Assembly: GCA_963843755.1 (NCBI GenBank)
Contig: CAWJLS010000005.1
Coordinates: forward strand, 434,001-498,000
Direction of reading: 5' to 3'
DNA length: 64,000 bases
DNA from: CAWJLS01 sp963843755
GTDB taxonomy: Bacteria > Acidobacteriota > Thermoanaerobaculia > Multivoradales > DATKCC01
A program made the translations under genes and the position numbers. Below, piece after piece: positions 16,898-29,130 of this stretch (positions are counted from its first letter, which is position 1; each line of letters begins with the position of its first letter). The notes below the pieces were generated by a model. That model was given only the letters and a program-made list of their open reading frames with translations. It ran no database searches and was not told the DNA's origin.

Positions 16898-18586
16898 ATG
16901 TTTCTCCCCTTCCGGCCCTCGTCCGTCCGCCGCTACCGCGCGGTCGCCCGCCTGCTCATCAAACACGGCCGCGCCGACCTGGTGCGGGCCGCGGACCTCG
17001 ACCGGGCGCTGCTCGGCTCCGAGGTCGACTGGGACGTGCTCGAGGGCGACCCGGAAGGGCTGGCCGCGGACCTCGAAGCCCTGGGGCCGACCTTCGTCAA
17101 GCTGGGGCAGCTCCTGTCGACGCGCTCGGACCTGCTGCCGATGCCGTATCTCAAGGCGCTGGCCCGGCTCCAGGACGGCGTCGGACCGTTCCCCTGGGAG
17201 CAGGTGGAGGAGGTGGTCGAGCGCGAGCTCCAGGTGCGGCTGTCCAAGGCGTTCTCCCATTTCGAGCGCGAGCCGATGGCGGCCGCCTCGCTCGGGCAGG
17301 TCCACCGGGCGCGGCTGCGCGACGGGACGGAGGTGGCGGTCAAGGTCCAGCGTCCGGGCGTCCGGCGGACCATCCTGGAGGACCTGGAGGCGTTCGACGG
17401 CATGGCACGGGTGATCGACAAGCACACCGAGACCGGCCGCCGCTACGCCTTTCACGACCTGCTGGAGGAGCTCCGGCGGACGCTCATCAGGGAGCTCGAC
17501 TACCGGCGCGAGGCGCGCAACATGACCCGGCTGGCCGAGGCGCTCGAGGACTACGAGCGGATCGTCGTGCCGGAGCCGTTCCCGGGTCTGACCACCTCGC
17601 GGGTCCTGACCATGCGGTTCATCCACGGCACCAAGGTGACCGAGCTCAACGACCTGGAACGGCTCGACCTCGACGGCGCCGGCCTCGCCGAAGAGCTCGC
17701 CCGCGCCTACATCGACGGCGTCCTGGTCCGCGGCTTCTTCCACGCCGACCCCCACCCGGGCAACGTGCTGGTCACCGACGACCACCGCCTCGCCCTGATC
17801 GACCTCGGCATGGTCGCGCGGGTCGACCCCCGGCTGCGCGAGGGACTGCTCCGCCTGGTGGTCGCGGTCACCTCGGGGGAGGGGTTCGAGGCGGCGCACC
17901 TCGCCCTCCAGCTCGGCCACCCCCTGGACGATTTCGACGAGGATCGCTTCCGCCGCCAGGTCGCCGACCTGGTGGGGGTGTTCGAGGAGCGGGCGATCGC
18001 CGAGGTCAACATCGGCCGGGCGGTCATGGAGCTGGCCCGGCGGGCCGCCGAGGCCGGCCTGCGGCCGGCCCCCGAGCTCGCCCTGCTCGGCAAGACGATG
18101 CTCCAGGTCAACGAGATCGGCTACCAGCTCGACCCGGACTTCCGGCCCAACGAGGTGGTCGGCCGCCAGGCGCAGTCGGTGCTCCGGCGCCACATGCTGC
18201 ACTCGGTCTCGCCGGGCGGCCTGATCTCCACGGCGCTCGAGGCCAACGAGCTGGTTCAGCGCATGCCGGGCCGGCTGAACCGCCTGTTCCAGGCGCTCCT
18301 CCGCAACGAGCTGGGGATCAAGCTGGACGTCGTCGACGAGACCCTGCTGTTCCACAACCTCCAGAAGATCGCCAACCGGATCGCCCTCGGGCTGATCCTG
18401 GCGGCGCTCATCGTCGGGGCGGCGCTGATGATGCGGGTGGAGACCGACTTCACGATCCTCGGCTACCCGGGGATCGCCATGATCCTCTTCCTGCTCGCGG
18501 CCGCCTGCGGCTTCGTCCTGGTGTTCAACATCCTGTTCCAGGACTACTGGCAGGAGCGGGGCATGGGGCGGAAGCGCCGACGCTGA
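16898..18586 (+). CDS. ABC1/UbiB-family atypical kinase, membrane anchored
   Basis: 562 residues from ATG 16898. Family motifs are complete: the KxGQ motif in GPTFVKLGQLLSTRSDLLP, the Ala-rich nucleotide loop AAASLGQVHRA, VAVKVQRP (ATP-binding Lys), the catalytic loop FFHADPHPGNV and the metal Asp in LALIDLGM. Two C-terminal membrane helices follow (about 500-520 and 530-555), as in bacterial UbiB. Relatives are ATPases/kinases needed for quinone or other isoprenoid lipid metabolism. No ubi or men gene is adjacent. The 3' end overlaps the convergent hydrolase gene by 62 bases. Confidence 0.92.
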   Translation: MFLPFRPSSVRRYRAVARLLIKHGRADLVRAADLDRALLGSEVDWDVLEGDPEGLAADLEALGPTFVKLGQLLSTRSDLLPMPYLKALARLQDGVGPFPWEQVEEVVERELQVRLSKAFSHFEREPMAAASLGQVHRARLRDGTEVAVKVQRPGVRRTILEDLEAFDGMARVIDKHTETGRRYAFHDLLEELRRTLIRELDYRREARNMTRLAEALEDYERIVVPEPFPGLTTSRVLTMRFIHGTKVTELNDLERLDLDGAGLAEELARAYIDGVLVRGFFHADPHPGNVLVTDDHRLALIDLGMVARVDPRLREGLLRLVVAVTSGEGFEAAHLALQLGHPLDDFDEDRFRRQVADLVGVFEERAIAEVNIGRAVMELARRAAEAGLRPAPELALLGKTMLQVNEIGYQLDPDFRPNEVVGRQAQSVLRRHMLHSVSPGGLISTALEANELVQRMPGRLNRLFQALLRNELGIKLDVVDETLLFHNLQKIANRIALGLILAALIVGAALMMRVETDFTILGYPGIAMILFLLAAACGFVLVFNILFQDYWQERGMGRKRRR

Positions 18587-19262
18587 AGCCGGCGCCCGCC
18601 CCGGGAGCCTCCGGCGGCAGACGGAGCCGCTCGGCCCCCAGAAACTGGAGCACGGCGCGGACCACGTCGCGGCGGTTCATCAGGAAGGTGTGGGCGCCGT
18701 GGACTACCAGCAGCGGCACCCCTGGGATGCGTGCCTCGGCGACCCGGACGATGCCGTCGTTGGCGCCGCCGCCGAACGGCAGCCAGGGCGCCGACGGTCC
18801 CCGGTCGCCGGCGATCACCAGGGTCGGTACGTCGGGCAGCGGCAGGCGGCGGTAGAACTCGGCGCTGGTGAGCTTGTCGCCCGCATCGCCCGAGAGCCAG
18901 CGGAAGAGCGGGTTCCCCCCGAGCGCCCGGGCCACCGCCGGCGGATGGTTGGGCGGCCCCATCATGACGAAGCGCGAAAGCCCCACGGGCAGATGGGGAG
19001 AGGCCACGCGGGCGACGATCCCCCCCAGTGAGTGGCCGATGACGGCGTAGGGCCGCGGCGCGGCGTCGCCCGTGCGGGCGGCGTCGGCGGCGAGCTCCCG
19101 GGCGACCCGGTCGGCGAACCGGCGGGCGATCGAGTCGAGATCGGCGGCCAGCACCAGGTAGCCGAACACCGAGGTCCCGTGCCCCGCCCGGCGCAGGCGG
19201 CGGGCGAGCCAGGTCATCGAGGCCGGAGTGCGCCCGAGGCCGTGGAGGAGGAAAGTCCGCAT
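18525..19262 (-). CDS. alpha/beta hydrolase (lipase/PGAP1-like)
   Basis: 245 residues from ATG 19262. The fold opens with FLLHGLGRTPASMTWLARRL (oxyanion HG). The nucleophile elbow is GHSLGG in YAVIGHSLGGIVARVAS. An acid candidate is in LVIAGDRGPS, with Asp also in ANDGIVRVAEA, and the His is in VHGAHTFLMN. This matches small cytosolic esterase/lipase-like proteins; the substrate is unknown. The C-terminal 25 residues (Gly/Ala/Pro-rich) come from the overlap with the UbiB gene and look unconserved. No Shine-Dalgarno sequence is present; TATGCT sits six bases before the ATG. Confidence 0.85.
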   Translation of the reverse strand: MRTFLLHGLGRTPASMTWLARRLRRAGHGTSVFGYLVLAADLDSIARRFADRVARELAADAARTGDAAPRPYAVIGHSLGGIVARVASPHLPVGLSRFVMMGPPNHPPAVARALGGNPLFRWLSGDAGDKLTSAEFYRRLPLPDVPTLVIAGDRGPSAPWLPFGGGANDGIVRVAEARIPGVPLLVVHGAHTFLMNRRDVVRAVLQFLGAERLRLPPEAPGAGAGFSVGASAPCPAPASSPGTGC

Positions 19263-19268
19263 CGCCCG

Positions 19269-19274
19269 AGCATA
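19269..19274 (-). promoter_or_regulatory. -10 box of hydrolase gene
   Basis: TATGCT, six bases, then ATG 19262, predicting a transcript that begins at the start codon. Confidence 0.35.
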
Positions 19275-19344
19275 GCCCGAGAGGCCCGTTGGCCCGGCGG
19301 AGCGGGCCCCGCGCTTGCATCGTTTCTCCAGCGACGGCCCAATC

Positions 19345-19405
19345 GCCCGACGCCCCGACGCCCCGACGCCCGGAGCGAACGGAGCGGACGGAGCGGACGG
19401 AGCGA
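19345..19405. repeat. two short tandem arrays
   Basis: Three copies of CGACGCCC run straight into about four copies of GGAGCGGAC. They lie between the divergent hydrolase and M50 genes. Confidence 0.6.
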
Positions 19406-19448
19406 TCCGCAGTGGGCCCTCTCGACCTGCGAGGAGGGAGAGCGAACC

Positions 19449-20591
19449 ATGTTCGGCAAGACGTTCGACCTGTTCACCGTCTTCGGCTTCACCATCCGGC
19501 TCGACATCAGTTGGTTCGTCGTCGCCGTGCTGGTCGCCTGGTCGCTGGCGGGCGTGGCGTTTCCCCAGATGAGCCCCGGCCTGCCCACCGCGACTTATTG
19601 GGCCATGGGAGTCCTGGGTGCCGTCGGCCTGTTCGCTTCGGTCGTCCTGCACGAGCTCTCCCATGCGACGATCGCCCGCCGATTCGGCATCGAGATGCGG
19701 GGCATCACCCTGTTCATCTTCGGCGGCGTGGCGGAGATGACCGACGAGCCGCCCAACCCGAAGGCGGAGTTCTGGGTGGCGATCGCCGGCCCGATCGCGA
19801 GCCTGGTGATCGGCGGCGCCTGCCTGGCGGCGGCCGCCACCGGCGGCATCCCCCAGGCGGGGCACACAGTCGTCCACTACCTGGGCTACGTCAACGTGGC
19901 GCTCGCCCTGTTCAACCTGATCCCCGCCTTTCCGCTCGACGGCGGCCGGGTGCTGCGCTCGGTGCTCTGGCAGGTCAAGGGGTCGTTGCGCCAGGCGACC
20001 CGCATCACGTCGGCGATCGGCGGCGGGTTCGGGTTCGTGCTGATCGCGGTCGGCGTCCTGCTGCTGATCTCGGGCAACGTCGTGCAGGGGATCTGGCTCG
20101 GCCTGATCGGACTGTTCGTCAACAACGCCGCCCGCATGTCCTACCAGCAGCTCCTGCTGCGCCGGGTGCTCGAAGGCGAGCCGGTCGAGCGGTTCATGAA
20201 CCGCGATCCGGTGACGGTCTCGCCGGCGATCTCGGTCGAGGAGCTGGTGGAGGAGTACGTCTACCGGCACCACTACAAGCTCTTCCCGGTGGTCTCGAAC
20301 GGCCGGTTGGAAGGGTGCGTCACCACCCGGCAGATCAAGGAGCTGCCGCGGGAGGAGTGGGCGAACACACCGGTGCGCCAGATCACCCGGAGCTGCTCGA
20401 GCGACAACAGCATCGCACCGGACGCGGACGCCATGGAGGCGCTCTCCGCCATGAGCCGGACCCAGGCCTCACGCCTGATGGTGGTGGAGGGCGACGCGCT
20501 CCGCGGCGTGCTGGCGCTCAAAGACCTGCTGGACTTCTTCTCGATGAAGATCGAGCTCGAGGGGCACGGAGAAGGCGGGGCAAAAAAATAG
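19449..20591 (+). CDS. M50 site-2-type metalloprotease with CBS domains
   Basis: 380 residues; GGAGGGAGAG lies nine bases upstream of the ATG. Residues 1-225 form the membrane protease with about six hydrophobic segments: the zinc motif HELSH in VVLHELSHATIARRFG, and the third ligand region NLIPAFPLDGGRVLR. Residues 240-370 form a CBS pair (MNRDPVTVSPAISVEELVEE; SRTQASRLMVVEGDALRGVL) that likely senses adenine nucleotides. The architecture matches the SpoIVFB/Rip3-like subgroup of intramembrane proteases, which cut anti-sigma factors or other membrane proteins. The substrate is not evident here. The stop overlaps the terminator of the antisense small-RNA candidate. Confidence 0.92.
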   Translation: MFGKTFDLFTVFGFTIRLDISWFVVAVLVAWSLAGVAFPQMSPGLPTATYWAMGVLGAVGLFASVVLHELSHATIARRFGIEMRGITLFIFGGVAEMTDEPPNPKAEFWVAIAGPIASLVIGGACLAAAATGGIPQAGHTVVHYLGYVNVALALFNLIPAFPLDGGRVLRSVLWQVKGSLRQATRITSAIGGGFGFVLIAVGVLLLISGNVVQGIWLGLIGLFVNNAARMSYQQLLLRRVLEGEPVERFMNRDPVTVSPAISVEELVEEYVYRHHYKLFPVVSNGRLEGCVTTRQIKELPREEWANTPVRQITRSCSSDNSIAPDADAMEALSAMSRTQASRLMVVEGDALRGVLALKDLLDFFSMKIELEGHGEGGAKK

Positions 20592-20622
20592 GCCGGCCCT
20601 CTCTCCGCGAGGGGGGCCGGCC
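20582..20622 (-). terminator. intrinsic terminator of the small RNA
   Basis: On the minus strand, GGCCGGCCCCCCTC, a short loop, GAGAGGGCCGGCC, then UA and seven U's. The T-tract overlaps the last codons of the convergent M50 gene. Confidence 0.7.
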
Positions 20623-20760
20623 GCAACCGTCTGCGGACGGGGGTAGGAGAGCCGAAGCCCGGATGGGGTCAGCGGCCGTCCCGTCTGGAAGCGTCTGAGA
20701 GCTGTCGAAGCACGGGGAAACCGACGCGTGTCCCGTGAGCACCTCGACCGTTCAGCAGAC
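20582..20760 (-). ncRNA. candidate structured small RNA, about 180 nt
   Basis: A consensus-like promoter (20767-20796) and a strong hairpin followed by seven U's (20582-20622) bound a stretch with no convincing protein. The RNA folds on paper as a closed three-way structure. P1 is CGTCUGC (20761-20755) with GCAGACG (20634-20628). P2 (20704-20748) pairs GUCGA...CACGGG with CCCGUG...UCGAC. P3 (20635-20685) is closed by GACGGG/CCCGUC and contains a C(UUCG)G tetraloop at 20657-20652, stable in this strand only. The terminator follows directly. The size recalls 6S RNA, but the branching does not. No known family was recognised. Confidence 0.55.
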
Positions 20761-20766
20761 GTGCAT

Positions 20767-20792
20767 ATGATAATCAGCTTGCTGTCGGGTTG

Positions 20793-20796
<4 letters not shown>
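20767..20796 (-). promoter_or_regulatory. sigma-70 promoter of the small RNA
   Basis: TTGACA (20796-20791), 18 bases, TATCAT (20772-20767). The perfect -35 box overlaps the TGA of the aminotransferase gene. The start site is expected near 20760. Confidence 0.6.
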
Positions 20797-22121
<1,325 letters not shown>

Positions 22122-22223
22122 GACGTCTCCACAGTGCCGCCCGGCGAAGGAACGGTGACAGGGTTCCGCGGCGCGCCCCGGCCCGCGGGGCGCGGCCGGT
22201 CCGAACGCCCCGGAGGGCCGGGC

Positions 22224-24933
<2,710 letters not shown>

Positions 24934-24976
24934 GGTCTCGTCTTTCCGGTGGTCCTCGTCCTGGTGATCGGCGAGC

Positions 24977-25969
24977 TCAGAACCTCGGCTCGAAGTCCGA
25001 GATCTCCTGGAGTCGTTCGTAGAGCGTGCGTTCCTCGTCGGAGAGCTCCTCCGGCACGACGATGCGGAACTCGGCGTAGAGATCGCCGGCGCCCTCCTTG
25101 GAGCGTGGGAAGCCCTTGCCGCGCAGCCGCACCTTGCGGCCCGACGACGTGCCTTCGGGGATCTTGATCGTCTCCTCGCCGTCGAGCGTCGGGACCGTCG
25201 CCCGGCCGCCGAGGGCGGCCTCCCACGGAGCGATCGGCACCGTCGTGTGGAGATCGGTCCCCTGGAGCCGGAGCGACGGATGGGGCGCCAGCTCGACCCG
25301 CAGGTAGAGGTCGCCCGGCTGGCCGCCGCCCGCGCCGGCGGCTCCCTGGCCGGCGAGGCGGATGCGCCCACCCGGCTTGACCCCCGGCGGGATCTTCACC
25401 GACAGGGTCTTGGTCTGGCCGCCGCCGTCGGTCAGGGCGAGCTCGCGCTTGCCGCCGCGGGCCGCCTCCTCCAGGGTGAGGGTGATCGTGGTCTCCTGGT
25501 CGGCCCCCTGGCGCGCCACCTGGTGCCGGCCCCGGCGGCCGCCGAAGCCCGCGCCGGCTGCTCCGGGGCCGCCCCCGGCGCCGCCGAAGAGCATCTCGAA
25601 GAAGTCGGAGAAGCCGGAGCCGCCGACGCCACCGCCCTCGAAATGGAACCCGCCGCGATGTCCTCCGGCGCCGCCTGCGCCGGTGAACTGGCTGAAGTCG
25701 AACGGGATGCCTTCCCAGCCCGGCGGCGGCGAGCCACCCTGGCGCGCCTGCTTCCAGGCGCTGCCGAACTGGTCGTACTTCTTGCGCTTGTCGGGATCTT
25801 TGAGGACTTCGTAGGCCTCGTTGATCTCCTTGAACTTCGTTTCGGTGTCGTCCAGCTTGCTGACGTCCGGGTGGTACTTGCGCGCGAGCTTTCGGTACGC
25901 CTTCTGGATCTCGTCCTTGCTGGCGCCTCGGGCGACCCCGAGGGTCTCGTAGTAGTCCTTGTACTCCAA
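24977..25969 (-). CDS. dnaJ: DnaJ/CbpA-type co-chaperone without zinc finger
   Basis: 330 residues from TTG 25969, with GGAGGGG about seven bases upstream. The J-domain (1-70) has the HPD motif in YHPDVSKL. A long Gly/Phe region follows (about 85-150), then directly the two beta C-terminal substrate domains (TITLTLEEAARGGKRELALT; KIPPGVKPGGRIRLAGQG). The four CxxCxGxG zinc repeats of DnaJ proper are absent, so this is the CbpA class. It stimulates DnaK ATPase and delivers clients. It is first in an operon with clpB behind an HspR-type operator; dnaK and grpE are not in the window. Confidence 0.92.
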   Translation of the reverse strand: MEYKDYYETLGVARGASKDEIQKAYRKLARKYHPDVSKLDDTETKFKEINEAYEVLKDPDKRKKYDQFGSAWKQARQGGSPPPGWEGIPFDFSQFTGAGGAGGHRGGFHFEGGGVGGSGFSDFFEMLFGGAGGGPGAAGAGFGGRRGRHQVARQGADQETTITLTLEEAARGGKRELALTDGGGQTKTLSVKIPPGVKPGGRIRLAGQGAAGAGGGQPGDLYLRVELAPHPSLRLQGTDLHTTVPIAPWEAALGGRATVPTLDGEETIKIPEGTSSGRKVRLRGKGFPRSKEGAGDLYAEFRIVVPEELSDEERTLYERLQEISDFEPRF

Positions 25970-26021
25970 GCTCAGTCCCCTCCGCTCCTCGTTCGATGGA
26001 AGTGCGCCGCCGGGAGAAGAT

Positions 26022-26040
26022 CTGAGTGTGACGCACTCAG
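26022..26040 (-). promoter_or_regulatory. HspR-type operator (HAIR-like) before dnaJ-clpB
   Basis: CTGAGT, seven bases, ACTCAG: the perfect dyad matches the core TGAGT-N7-ACTCA of the HAIR consensus CTTGAGT-N7-ACTCAAG. Its right half overlaps a TAAACT -10-like box (26044-26039), so a bound repressor would block RNA polymerase. It lies 53-71 bases upstream of the TTG start. Confidence 0.65.
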
Positions 26041-26100
26041 TTTATGAAACGATCTCGGGCGCCCGCCCATTCCAGCCCGGGCGGGGCAGGGAGTCCCGGC

Positions 26101-26169
26101 CGGAGCACGATCAACGCGAAACAGGCGTGCCGGAGCACGATCAACGCGAAACAGGCGTGCCGGAGCACG
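26101..26169. repeat. 30-bp tandem duplication with partial third copy
   Basis: 26101-26130 and 26131-26160 are identical, and the first nine bases recur at 26161. It lies between the dnaJ promoter and the ferredoxin stop. Confidence 0.9.
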
Positions 26170-26174
26170 CCTGT
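26151..26174 (-). terminator. hairpin downstream of ferredoxin
   Basis: ACAGGCGTGC, CGGA loop, GCACGCCTGT: a perfect 10-bp stem followed on the minus strand by TTTCGCGTT. It arises at the edge of the 30-bp duplication. Confidence 0.45.
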
Positions 26175-26230
26175 TGAGGTCTAGAAAGCGGCGGGTCGGG
26201 GGGCCCCGGAGGTCCGAGGCCCGCCGCCTG

Positions 26231-26485
26231 TCATGGGGCGGTCAGGCCGAAATGCTCGTAGTTTTTCTCGATGAAGGCGCGCCACTTGTCCGGGACCTCT
26301 TCCATGGGGAAGATCGCTTCCACGGGGCAGGCGTCGATGCACAGGCCGCAGTCGATGCACTCTTCAGGCTGGATATAGAGCATCTCCCAGTCTTCATCAG
26401 CGCCGTAGATGCAGTCGACCGGGCAGACATCGACGCACGAGGTGTCCTTCACGCTGATGCAGGGCTCCGCGATGATGTGGGTCAT
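26231..26485 (-). CDS. 7Fe-type ferredoxin
   Basis: 84 residues from ATG 26485, with AAGGAG upstream. The first cluster set has widely spaced cysteines (PCISVKDTSCVDVCPVDCI) and the second is a classical CIDCGLCIDACPVE. Together they fit a [3Fe-4S][4Fe-4S] or dicluster ferredoxin of the FdxA/Thermus type, which carries single electrons between oxidoreductases in the cytosol. The C-terminal helix DKWRAFIEKNYEHFG is typical of this group. It is monocistronic, with its own promoter and a downstream hairpin. Confidence 0.93.
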   Translation of the reverse strand: MTHIIAEPCISVKDTSCVDVCPVDCIYGADEDWEMLYIQPEECIDCGLCIDACPVEAIFPMEEVPDKWRAFIEKNYEHFGLTAP

Positions 26486-26553
26486 TCGGTGCTCTCCTTG
26501 TGATCGGGGCCGTCGTGTCGGGTCCCGGGGGCTGTTCGTTCACGTCCGAAGGC

Positions 26554-26582
26554 AGTATAGAAAAGCGGCGGCGGTGCCTCAA
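26554..26582 (-). promoter_or_regulatory. sigma-70 promoter of the ferredoxin gene
   Basis: TTGAGG (26582-26577), 17 bases, TATACT (26559-26554). It predicts a leader of about 60 bases containing the AAGGAG ribosome site. Confidence 0.7.
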
Positions 26583-26618
26583 GGAGGAGCGCCGCCAACC
26601 GCTCTCCGGCGGGGGCGG

Positions 26619-27899
26619 TCACTCGGCCGCCAGCGCTTCGCGGAAGGCGTCGAGAGTCCGCTCGATCTCCTCGGTGCCGTGGGCGGTGGAGACGAAGAAG
26701 GTCTCGTAGGGCGACGGCGGCAGGTGGACGCCCCGCTCGAGCATGCGGTGGAAGACCCGCTTGTAGAGCTCCCGGTCCGACGCGTTGACGTCGTCGAGGC
26801 GGACGACCGGTCCGTCGGTGAAGAAGACGCCGATCATCGAGCCCTGGCGATGGACGGTGATCGGCACGCCGCGCTCGGAGGCCACGCCGTGGAGGCCGTC
26901 GGCCAGGGTGCCGGCGCGCTCCTCGAGAGTCCGGTAGGCCTGCCCGCCGCCCTCCCGGAGCGCTTCGAGCGCCGCCAGCCCGGCCGCCACGGCCAGCGGG
27001 TTCCCGGACAGGGTCCCCGCCTGGTAGACCGGCCCGGCCGGCGCCACCTGGTCCATCAAGTCGCGGCGGCCGCCGTACGCGGCGAGCGGCAGGCCGCCGC
27101 CGATCACCTTGCCGAAGGTCGATAGGTCGGGCCGGATCGCGCCGTGCTCGGCCAGGGTCTGGACGCCGCCCCAGTCGACCCGGAAGCCGGTCATGACCTC
27201 GTCGAAGACCAGCAGCGCGCCGTGCTCCGTGCACAGGTCGCGCAGCCCCTGGAGGAAGCCGTCGACCGGCTTGACCAGGCCCATGTTGCCGGCGATCGCT
27301 TCGACGAAGACGGCGGCGATCTCGTCCGGATGGCGCTCGAACAGGGCGCGCACGGCGTCGAGGTCGTTGTACGGGGCGACCAGGGTGTCGGCCGTGACCT
27401 GCTCGGGCACGCCGGGCGAGGACGGGTGGCCGATGGTCGCGGCGCCGGAGCCGGCCGCCACCAGGAAGGCGTCGCCGTGGCCGTGGTAGCAGCCGTCGAA
27501 CTTGACGAACCGGGCGCGCCCGGTCGCCGCCCGCGCCAGGCGCAGGGCGGACATGGTCGCCTCGGTGCCGCTGTTGACCAGCCGCACCATGTCCATGGCC
27601 GGCAGGGCGGAGCAGAGCCGCTCGGCCAGGTCGATCTCGGCGACCGTCGGGGCGCCGAAGGCGGTGCCGCGGCCGGCGGCGGCGCGCACCGCGGCGACGA
27701 TCCCCGGGTGGCCGTGGCCGAGGATGTGCGGGCCGTAGCCGCCGATGTAGTCGATGTAGCGCTTGCCGTCCTCGCCTTCGAGGTAGGCGCCTTGGGCGGA
27801 GCGGACGAAGACCGGGTCGCCGCCCACGCCGGTGAACGCGCGGACGGGGGAGGAGACGCCGCCGGGCATCACCCGGCTGGCTCGTTCGATGATCGACAT
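26619..27899 (-). CDS. hemL: glutamate-1-semialdehyde 2,1-aminomutase
   Basis: 426 residues from ATG 27899, with TAGGAG seven bases upstream. It converts glutamate-1-semialdehyde to 5-aminolevulinate in the C5 tetrapyrrole pathway. Motifs: MPGGVSSPVRAFTGVGGDPV at the N-terminus, LVNSGTEATMSALRLAR, YHGHGDAFLV, FDEVMTGFRV, and the PLP Lys in STFGKVIGGGLP. It lies 11 bases after hemB, so the operon order is hemB-hemL. Other C5 genes (hemA, gltX) are not in the window. Confidence 0.96.
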   Translation of the reverse strand: MSIIERASRVMPGGVSSPVRAFTGVGGDPVFVRSAQGAYLEGEDGKRYIDYIGGYGPHILGHGHPGIVAAVRAAAGRGTAFGAPTVAEIDLAERLCSALPAMDMVRLVNSGTEATMSALRLARAATGRARFVKFDGCYHGHGDAFLVAAGSGAATIGHPSSPGVPEQVTADTLVAPYNDLDAVRALFERHPDEIAAVFVEAIAGNMGLVKPVDGFLQGLRDLCTEHGALLVFDEVMTGFRVDWGGVQTLAEHGAIRPDLSTFGKVIGGGLPLAAYGGRRDLMDQVAPAGPVYQAGTLSGNPLAVAAGLAALEALREGGGQAYRTLEERAGTLADGLHGVASERGVPITVHRQGSMIGVFFTDGPVVRLDDVNASDRELYKRVFHRMLERGVHLPPSPYETFFVSTAHGTEEIERTLDAFREALAAE

Positions 27900-27910
27900 G
27901 TCGGTGGCTC

Positions 27911-28897
27911 CTAAGGTTCCCAGCCCTGGCGGATCATGCGGGCGGCCTCCACCGCGCCGTAGGTGACCACGAGGTCCGCGCCGGCGCGGCGGATCGAGAG
28001 CAGCGTCTCCATCAGCACGCGGTCGCCGTCGATCCAGCCGTTGTCGGCCGCGGCCTTGATCATCGCGTACTCGCCGGAGACGTGGTACGCCGCGGTCGGC
28101 AGGCCGAAGGTCTCGGCGACGTCGGTCAGGATGTCGAGGTAGGGCACCGCCGGCTTGACCATCACCATGTCGGCCCCCTCCTCGACGTCGAGGGCAACCT
28201 CGTGGAGCGCCTCGCGCCGGTTGGCGGGGTCCATCTGGTAGGTCTTGCGGTCGCCGAACGACGGCGCCGACTCGGCCGCCTCGCGGAACGGGCCGTAGAA
28301 GGCGCTGGCGTACTTGGCGGCGTAGGACAGGATCGCGACGTCGGGGAAGCCGGCCTCGTCCAGGGCTTCGCGGACAATGCCGATGCGCCCGTCCATCATG
28401 TCGGACGGCGCGATCACGTCGATGCCGGCCCGGGCCAGCGAGACCGCCTGGCGGCCCAGGTTCTCGAGCGTCGCGTCGTTGTCCACCGTGTCGCCGGCCA
28501 GCACGCCACAGTGACCGTGGTCGGTGTACTCGCAGAAGCAGAGATCGGCGATCGTCACCATGCCGGGCACGTGCTCGCCCAGGGCGCGGGCCGCCTGCTG
28601 GACGATCCCGTCGTCCTGCCAGGCGGCGGAGCCGACGGCGTCCTTGTGCTCGGGCAGGCCGAACAGCAGCACGGACTGGACGCCGGCCTCCCAGGCCTCC
28701 GAGGCGGCCTCGACCAGCTTGTCGACCGAGTGCTGGTAGACGCCCGGCATGGAGCCGACCGGTTTGGCGATGCCCTCGCCCGGACGGGCGAACAGAGGCA
28801 GGATGAAATCTTCGGGCGCCAGCCGTGTTTCGCGCACCATGCGGCGCAAGGCCGGCGTGCGGCGCAGTCGTCGGAGTCGGGTCTCGGGAAATGACAT
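27911..28897 (-). CDS. hemB: porphobilinogen synthase (delta-aminolevulinic acid dehydratase)
   Basis: 328 residues from ATG 28897. It condenses two 5-aminolevulinates to porphobilinogen. The cysteine metal site DLCFCEYTDHGHCG marks a zinc-type enzyme. Schiff-base lysines are in YAAKYASAFYG and VMVKPAVPYLD, and RKTYQMDPANRREA is the family block. There is no Shine-Dalgarno sequence; TACAAA (28912-28907) lies nine bases before the ATG. It precedes hemL in one operon and is divergent from the ArsA pair. The 233-base gap to 29131 holds a TAGAAT box at 29008 on the other strand. Confidence 0.96.
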   Translation of the reverse strand: MSFPETRLRRLRRTPALRRMVRETRLAPEDFILPLFARPGEGIAKPVGSMPGVYQHSVDKLVEAASEAWEAGVQSVLLFGLPEHKDAVGSAAWQDDGIVQQAARALGEHVPGMVTIADLCFCEYTDHGHCGVLAGDTVDNDATLENLGRQAVSLARAGIDVIAPSDMMDGRIGIVREALDEAGFPDVAILSYAAKYASAFYGPFREAAESAPSFGDRKTYQMDPANRREALHEVALDVEEGADMVMVKPAVPYLDILTDVAETFGLPTAAYHVSGEYAMIKAAADNGWIDGDRVLMETLLSIRRAGADLVVTYGAVEAARMIRQGWEP

Positions 28898-29130
28898 GGC
28901 GTGAGTTTTGTACCACAGTCCACGGGCGGAAAAGCCGGTCGTTCGGGTGGTTTACGCCGCGCCGGCCGGCCGTGTGGCGGGACGGCTCGCCGGCCGGCGG
29001 TTGCCGGTAGAATGACCCGCGTCCACCGGTCGCTCCGGAGTCCGCGGCCGAGCGCCGATCCCACCGATTCGTTCGCCCCCTCCGCCGAGCCTCGCCCGAG
29101 CCCCCTCCGCGCCCCGATGACCGATCAGCG

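Noticed and set aside
20582..20760. Assignment of the small RNA as 6S RNA
   Set aside because: Size fits, but the drawn fold is three-branched rather than one long hairpin with a central bubble.
26101..26169. CRISPR-like repeat
   Set aside because: Two contiguous copies without spacers; no cas genes.
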